From: Crenothrix polyspora
GTDB lineage: Bacteria; Pseudomonadota; Gammaproteobacteria; Methylococcales; Methylomonadaceae
NCBI GenBank assembly: GCA_945903675.1
Contig: CAMDOP010000096.1
Coordinates: 1-10,608 of the forward strand
Length of the DNA: 10,608 nucleotides
Direction: 5' to 3'
The notes under the pieces were generated by a model that worked only from the letters and a program-made list of their open reading frames with translations, did no database searches and was not told the DNA's origin. Every line of letters begins with the position of its first letter. Position 1 is the stretch's first letter. The position numbers and the translations under genes were made by a program. Below are positions 6,935-10,608 of this stretch, piece by piece.

Positions 6935-7268
6935 TAATAGAGCATTACGCAAAACTGGAGCAGTGCTCTGTAAACATGATTGAGCGCTAGCCACATCTTG
7001 CAGAGCATTCTGTTGATCTTGCTGATAATTACTCTGATCTAGCTGAGTGTTTATGGAAGCTTGTTAAGTCTTTTTTTAATCTACGGTAGTCCTACTGCAA
7101 TCTTGCTTAGTGCTCTTCAATGACGGAGGAAGCTACTTAGACCTTGCTGAGCGCTAAGCCAGTATTGCCGAATACTCCCGTAGGTTTTGCTAAGTGCTAC
7201 GCAAGAGGTGTCGAACCTTTGCCAATCTTGCTTAGCACTCAGCAACCAAAACTAAACCCTAAGGAATC
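6935..7268 (+). repeat. degenerate 21-bp tandem array with palindromic units
   Basis: Sixteen units start at 6935, 6956, 6977, 6998, 7019, 7040, 7061, 7082, 7103, 7124, 7144, 7165, 7187, 7208, 7228 and 7249; three differ by one base from the 21-bp period. The consensus core is TTGCTGAGYGCTCWGCAA, an almost perfect 18-bp palindrome, followed by about 3 bp (often ATC). In this alignment position 7 is A in 16 of 16 units, position 12 is T in 15 of 16, position 11 is a pyrimidine in all, and position 8 is G in 11. A seventeenth unit at 6914 fits these columns. The best-kept copies are 7103, 7144, 7187 and 7228. The spacing equals two helical turns, so bound proteins would lie on one face of the DNA. 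Reading the units as seven codons gives LLSA-type heptads, but five units contain stops. Confidence 0.8.
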
Positions 7269-7271
7269 ATC

Positions 7272-7322
7272 ATGACCAGTAATACTTTTATGCCTAATAC
7301 CGATAGCGGAAAAGCTGAATAG
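7272..7322 (+). pseudogene. 16-codon ORF with strong ribosome binding site; possible broken gene start
   Basis: ATG at 7272 opens MTSNTFMPNTDSGKAE and stops at TAG 7320-7322. AAGGA (7261-7265) six nt upstream is among the best Shine-Dalgarno sequences in the window, which argues that this was once, or still is, a translation start. Without the TAG the frame would run 16 more codons to a TGA at 7371-7373. The sequence recalls the N-terminus of small hypothetical proteins with an F-P-x-x-D pattern seen in environmental gammaproteobacteria, from memory and unverified. It could be a truncated relic, a leader peptide or a chance ORF. It follows the last repeat unit directly. Confidence 0.35.
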
Positions 7323-7494
7323 TTGGGTACTAAAATAGGTGCCCGATTTCTTAGTTATATAATCCCTCGATGAAGTAAAACGGAATCAAGGAATTAGCCC
7401 CCTTGCGTTAGAATAATTGTCCTCAAACTGTCCGGCCTTAAGTTGCTAGCCGTCAGTTATGATTGTAAATATCATTAGGTCTAAGTAAACTTTC

Positions 7495-7514
7495 GCTATT
7501 TTCTAAAAAATAGC
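7495..7514. repeat. perfect 8-bp AT-rich hairpin
   Basis: GCTATTTT and AAAATAGC pair around the loop CTAA. No T tract follows directly on the plus strand. It lies about 135 bp upstream of the hydrolase gene and could be a transcript end of the small ORF region or a protein-binding dyad. Confidence 0.4.
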
Positions 7515-7650
7515 TCAAGAATATTGGTATCTTGGAATGAAAATTTAATAAGGGGTAAGTTATTGAATTTAGCTTCATTAGTCTATGAGTCGTATTAGAA
7601 ATATTCCCTGAAACTTTTTAAAATTGGACACAGACCTATGACTTTTGGCT

Positions 7651-8517
7651 ATGATGAACGTTAAAATTGCAACAGCTCAATACGATGTTAGTTTTTTGGC
7701 CGATTGGTCAGCTTATCAGCAAAAAATAGAACGTTGGGTGGAAGAGGCTAGCGCACAAGAGGCTAAAATTTTAGTGTTTCCAGAGTACTTTAGTATGGAG
7801 TTGGCCTCATTATTCGCTCAGGAGATTTATTCCTGTTTAAGTAAACAGTTAGTCGCTATGCAATCATTACATGATGATTTTATGGCGCTGTTTACCCGCT
7901 TAGCGCAACAGCACGGTTGTATTATTCAAGCAGGAACCTTTCCGGTGCTTATTGAAGGGGAGGTTTATCATAACCGCGCTTATTTATTTATGGCAGATGG
8001 GTCGGTCGATTATCAGGATAAGCTCATGATGACGCGTTTTGAAAACGAACGCTGGTTAATTAAAGGCGGTAAAGAACTGAAATGTTTTGATACGGAATAT
8101 GGAAAAATTGCCATTAATATTTGTTATGACAGCGAGTTTCCCTTATTAGCCAGACAACAAGTCGAAGCGGGTTGTATATTAATTTTAGTGCCTAGTTGTA
8201 CGGATACTGTCGCAGGTTTTAATCGAGTTAAAATTGGTTGTCAAGCCAGAGCCTTAGAAAATCAATGTTATGTTGTTCAGGCTTCGTTAGTGGGTAATGC
8301 GCCGTGGTCAGAAGCAGTGGATGTTAATGTGGGCGCGGCCGCTATTTATACGCCAGTGGATAGAGGTTTTCCTGATAATGGTATTTTATCGGCAGGTATC
8401 TTTAATGAGGTGCAATGGGTCATCGCAGAAATATCACCTAGCGCTTGTGCAACGGTTAGAGAACAAGGGCAGGTTTTTAATTATAGAGATTGGCCATTAC
8501 AGGTGGATTTGGTTAAC
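7651..8517 (+). CDS. carbon-nitrogen hydrolase (nitrilase superfamily)
   Basis: Enzymes of this superfamily hydrolyse C-N bonds of amides or nitriles through a Glu-Lys-Cys triad. The 289-residue product (stop codon at 8518-8520) shows all three: E45 in LVFPEYFSME, K124 in YQDKLMMTRFE and C158 in INICYDSEFP. Other family marks are IATAQYDV at the N-terminus, CQARALENQCYVVQAS near 197-212 and a GILSAG turn. It resembles the bacterial branch of about 290 residues that often sits next to a GNAT acetyltransferase gene, but no such gene is here. The substrate cannot be told from sequence. A TTG at 7645 would add two residues. The ATGs at 7651 and 7654 fit the family N-terminus better, and no Shine-Dalgarno settles the choice. 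The gene stands alone on its strand and ends before a terminator. Confidence 0.9.
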
Positions 8518-8549
8518 TGAGGTTACGCAGATAGTTTGTATTTTGTTCT

Positions 8550-8572
8550 GTGTCGCTAATGCGACGCTTTTT
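8550..8572 (+). terminator. intrinsic terminator of the hydrolase gene
   Basis: A 7-bp stem (8550-8556 with 8561-8567, one G-U pair) with the tetraloop TAAT is followed by five Ts (8568-8572), 30 bp after the hydrolase stop codon. It also forms the left border of the GC-rich repeat. Confidence 0.75.
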
Positions 8573-8795
8573 GATCGGGTTCTCGCACCCGAAGGCGAGA
8601 CACTTTCTTTTGCTCCGCCAAAAGAAAGTATCCAAAGAAAAGGCGGCTCGATTGCCGCTGCTTCCTGCGCGACTCGGTTTTGTCGGGGGGCGGTAGAGAG
8701 GGCGTCCTACCCTCCTACCGACGCGCGGCATCCATGCCGTGCCCCTTCGGGCTAATCCCAACAAAACCTGCGGTGCTCGGCGCGGCATACGAGAA
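8573..8795. repeat. GC-rich dispersed intergenic repeat with several inverted repeats
   Basis: This stretch is visibly richer in G+C than its surroundings and is packed with hairpins. They are TCTCGC/GCGAGA (8581-8600), a perfect 11-bp stem (8602-8612 with 8619-8629, loop CTCCGC), GCGGC/GCCGC (about 8643-8658), CGGCAT/ATGCCG (about 8727-8740) and GCCC/GGGC (8741-8752). Its false translation contains KESIQRKGGSIAAASCATRF, a string I associate with spurious proteins predicted from a family of intergenic repeats found in many copies in gammaproteobacterial genomes. No transposase or target-site duplication is visible. It lies between two convergent genes, a typical neutral site. The borders are approximate. 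Confidence 0.65.
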
Positions 8796-8800
8796 TAAAA

Positions 8801-8825
8801 CGACGTCACTGCTTTAGATCAGTGA
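8801..8825 (-). terminator. weak candidate terminator of the hox operon
   Basis: On the minus strand TCACTG and CAGTGA (8825-8820 with 8811-8806) pair around 8 nt immediately after the protease stop codon. CGTCGTTTTATT follows. The stem is short and the T tract is offset, so the call is tentative. Confidence 0.3.
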
Positions 8826-9305
8826 TTAATAGCTTGTTTGTTCTAGCCAGTGATTAAGAGTCGGTTGTTGCAATAATTGTTTTATAAATAAACAGGCTTG
8901 TTGCAGATTATTTTCAGCGGCACTGCTTAATCCTTCGCCTAATTCCATGCTTTCAGCTTTAATGCACAATAAAAAGCAAGGGGGCGGTGTTTGTTTTTTT
9001 ATGGAAACATACACCGCTAAAACTGCCGCAGGACTCATGGCATGAGTGGTATAGCTTTTATCTTTAGCAGCAGACAGTTGTGAAAAATCAAAGGTGTTAA
9101 TGCAGGCAACAGAGGCATCGACAAATAGGATTAATGAACGATGCTCTAAATCCAGTGCATGTTCTATTTGTAACTGGAAGTCAGTTAATAGTTCTATTGC
9201 TGTTAAATCACAGTGGCTTTCAATATGCTCCAATAATAATGGCCCTAGAGCATCATCACCGCGACTAAGATTGCCGTAACCGAAGATTAATATCGGTTTA
9301 ATCAT
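8826..9305 (-). CDS. hoxW: [NiFe] hydrogenase maturation protease (HoxW-like, peptidase family M52)
   Basis: This endopeptidase removes the C-terminal extension of the hydrogenase large subunit once nickel is inserted, allowing the active site to close. The 159-residue product shows the family N-terminus ILIFGYGNLSRGDDALGP, with D18 at the position of the nickel-binding Glu16 of E. coli HybD. D63 (FVDAS) and H88 (TTHAMSP) complete the expected metal-binding set. Its ATG overlaps the hoxH stop (9302-9305, ATGA), so the two are translationally coupled and the protease is made with its substrate. The name HoxW follows from the adjacent hoxH; the family call itself is secure. It is the last gene of the operon. 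Confidence 0.92.
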   Translation of the reverse strand: MIKPILIFGYGNLSRGDDALGPLLLEHIESHCDLTAIELLTDFQLQIEHALDLEHRSLILFVDASVACINTFDFSQLSAAKDKSYTTHAMSPAAVLAVYVSIKKQTPPPCFLLCIKAESMELGEGLSSAAENNLQQACLFIKQLLQQPTLNHWLEQTSY

Positions 9306-10608
9306 GTCAATCGTTCAATTTGACCAGTGCTATGTTTAACCAACTTATCAATTAATTGACCATTGACATCCATTAACTCTAACTGCAAGGGCATTTTGCC
9401 CATGGCATGAGTCGCGCAAGATAAACAAGGGTCATAAGCGCGGATGGCGACTTCCAGATTATTCAATAAGGGCTCGGTTAATTCTCGGCCCGATAAATAT
9501 TCGGCCGCTACTTGGCGTACCGATTCATTCATAGCTCTATTATTACTGGTGGTAGAAACGATTAAATTGGCTTTGGTGACGATGTCATTTTCATCAACCT
9601 GATAATGATGAAATAAGGTGCCGCGTGGCGCTTCGATAACCCCCACGCCTTCATAACGTTTTTCGCCTTTGGCTACTAAATTTGAGCCCATAATATCGGG
9701 ATCATGTAGCAGTTCTTTAATGGCTTCAGCGCAATGTAATAGCTCAATCAAACGTGCCCAATGAAAGGCTAGGGTGCTATGGACCATTGCGCCTGAGCTG
9801 TGTGCTTTAAAGGTGATGCGCGCAGCTTCTGCTTGTGGCGTATTAATGACATCACAGTTATTGATTCTGGCTAAAGGCCCGACTCGATACCAGCCATCTT
9901 CTTGACCTAGAGATAATAGATAAGGGAACTTCATGTAAGTCCATGAGCGAACTTCTTCGTGGATATAATCGTTATACTGACAATAATCAACATGATCCAT
10001 GATGGTCTCACCTTGCGCATTCTTGGCGCGTAAGCCTCCATGATAAAGCTCTAACGCTCCATCTGGCCGAGTTAACCCCATATAATTAGTAGCTATGGTG
10101 GCAAAGTCATCAAAATAAGGCAGATTCGATTCATGTACTGTTTTAATGAGCGTAACAGACGCAGCTGCCCAAGTGATTATTTGATCAATGTCTTCCAGTA
10201 AATAGTCACGTTCGGCTTTAGATAATGATTTATTCATACCACCGGCTATGGCGCCAGTACCATGAATACGTTTTCCTGAGACCATGCGTATCACTTCTTG
10301 GCCGTATTTACGTAACTTAACGCCTTGTACGGCTAAATCAGGATAAGCGGCCAACACGGCCATAATCGAACGTTGACTGATGTCACTTTCAAAACCAAAC
10401 AATAAGTCTGGGCTGGATAAATGAAAGAAATGCAGGGCGTGAGATTGCAGTACTTGTCCGAAGTGCAATAAGCGCCTTAGCTTATCCGCTGAAATGGGTA
10501 GATTTTCAGGATCTACGCCGACTAATTGATCAATGGCTTTGGCTGCAGCTAAATGATGACTCACTGGGCAAATGCCGCATAATCTTTGTACTAAAACGGG
10601 TAACTCCC
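9302..10608 (-). CDS. hoxH: [NiFe] hydrogenase large subunit HoxH (soluble, group 3d type), 5' end cut by the window
   Basis: The frame is open to the window edge: upstream of a GTG at 10564 it continues as ELPVLVQRLCGICP, so that GTG is not the start. About 435 residues are visible of an expected 470-490. The first nickel-ligand motif is RLCGICPVSHH (visible C10 and C13) and the second is DPCLSCATH (C394, C397, H400). Together they hold the Ni-Fe(CN)2CO centre. After H400 lie 34 residues (AMGKMPLQLELMD and so on) that the adjacent protease should remove. The pattern fits HoxH of the bidirectional NAD(P)-linked hydrogenase, which works with HoxY, HoxU and HoxF; those genes would be expected upstream, outside the window. 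Confidence 0.95.
   Translation of the reverse strand, partial: ELPVLVQRLCGICPVSHHLAAAKAIDQLVGVDPENLPISADKLRRLLHFGQVLQSHALHFFHLSSPDLLFGFESDISQRSIMAVLAAYPDLAVQGVKLRKYGQEVIRMVSGKRIHGTGAIAGGMNKSLSKAERDYLLEDIDQIITWAAASVTLIKTVHESNLPYFDDFATIATNYMGLTRPDGALELYHGGLRAKNAQGETIMDHVDYCQYNDYIHEEVRSWTYMKFPYLLSLGQEDGWYRVGPLARINNCDVINTPQAEAARITFKAHSSGAMVHSTLAFHWARLIELLHCAEAIKELLHDPDIMGSNLVAKGEKRYEGVGVIEAPRGTLFHHYQVDENDIVTKANLIVSTTSNNRAMNESVRQVAAEYLSGRELTEPLLNNLEVAIRAYDPCLSCATHAMGKMPLQLELMDVNGQLIDKLVKHSTGQIERLT

Larger units (their letters stand above)
6689..7650. other. gene-poor intergenic stretch of about 960 bp
   Basis: No ORF of ordinary length exists on either strand and no tRNA or rRNA was recognised. 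From left to right it holds the probable lipoprotein promoter (6740-6768), an AT-rich stretch with weak traces of the 21-bp periodicity (about 6790-6930), the clear 21-bp array (6935-7268, possibly from 6914) and a 16-codon ORF with a good ribosome binding site (7272-7322). After that come about 170 bp in which I see nothing, a perfect 8-bp AT-rich hairpin (7495-7514) and the leader of the hydrolase gene. The density of stops and the repeat traces suggest decayed or regulatory DNA. Confidence 0.7.

Noticed and set aside
6935..7268. CRISPR array
   Set aside because: The repeat units are degenerate and contiguous at 21 bp, with no 25-40 bp identical repeats, no unique spacers and no cas genes nearby.
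7563..7598. 11-codon TTG-started ORF behind AAGGGG (7550-7555)
   Set aside because: The spacing is good, but a TTG start with 11 codons in AT-rich DNA without homology is weak evidence for a gene.
7638..7664. 8-codon ORF overlapping the hydrolase start
   Set aside because: ATG to TAA frame of MTFGYDER has no clear ribosome binding site and is short enough to be chance.
8297..8755. Plus-strand frame overlapping the hydrolase 3' end and the GC-rich repeat
   Set aside because: It runs out of frame across a well-supported gene and then through the dispersed repeat; its composition is that of the repeat, not a protein.
8513..8809. Minus-strand 98-codon frame within the GC-rich repeat
   Set aside because: It is an antisense frame over the inverted repeats, rich in Arg, with no ribosome binding site or family match; high G+C makes such open frames common.
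9094..9279. Short plus-strand frame antisense to the hydrogenase protease gene
   Set aside because: It is a shadow of the conserved maturation protease reading frame.
10562..10564. GTG as the start codon of the hydrogenase large subunit gene
   Set aside because: The frame continues upstream with the conserved RLCGICP nickel-ligand motif, so the gene runs off the window.

Overview
The window looks like chromosomal DNA from a moderately AT-rich gammaproteobacterium. The tsaP-dprA-smg cluster and a GacA/UvrY/LetA-type regulator support that class. A soluble Hox-type [NiFe] hydrogenase and the style of the dispersed GC-rich intergenic repeat would suit a methanotroph of the Methylococcales, but that placement is inference, not proof.

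Left part (1-3640). A minus-strand operon reads tsaP (LysM-domain, pilus-secretin-associated) -> dprA (DNA processing) -> smg (DUF494, cut by the window start). tsaP and dprA overlap by 4 bp and smg follows dprA after 19 bp. Divergent from it is fmt (Met-tRNA formyltransferase), closed by a strong intrinsic terminator. The def and rsmB genes that usually flank fmt in this class are absent.

Middle part (3671-6688, all minus strand). The order of transcription is a BamE-like unknown lipoprotein gene, a GacA-family response regulator, queF (queuosine biosynthesis) and psd (phosphatidylserine decarboxylase). The gaps between them are 70-160 bp, so they need not form one operon. psd and fmt are convergent and meet at the fmt terminator. 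A 16-bp near-perfect inverted repeat lies between queF and psd.

Gene-poor stretch (6689-7650). About 960 bp contain no ordinary gene. The main content is a degenerate tandem array with a 21-bp period, at least 16 units at 6935-7268, built on an 18-bp palindromic consensus. Two positions of the unit are almost invariant. It ends directly at a tiny ORF (7272-7322) with a good ribosome binding site, possibly the broken start of a gene. Single copies of the same motif lie upstream of psd.

Right part (7651-10608). A plus-strand carbon-nitrogen hydrolase gene ends at a hairpin terminator and a GC-rich dispersed repeat of about 220 bp. Convergent to it is the 3' end of a hox operon: hoxH (hydrogenase large subunit, cut by the window end) overlapping by 4 bp with its maturation protease gene. 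The protease should clip the HoxH C-terminus after the last nickel-ligand motif.

The strongest candidate for something undescribed is the 21-bp palindromic array. The other genes are mostly recognisable housekeeping or accessory genes.
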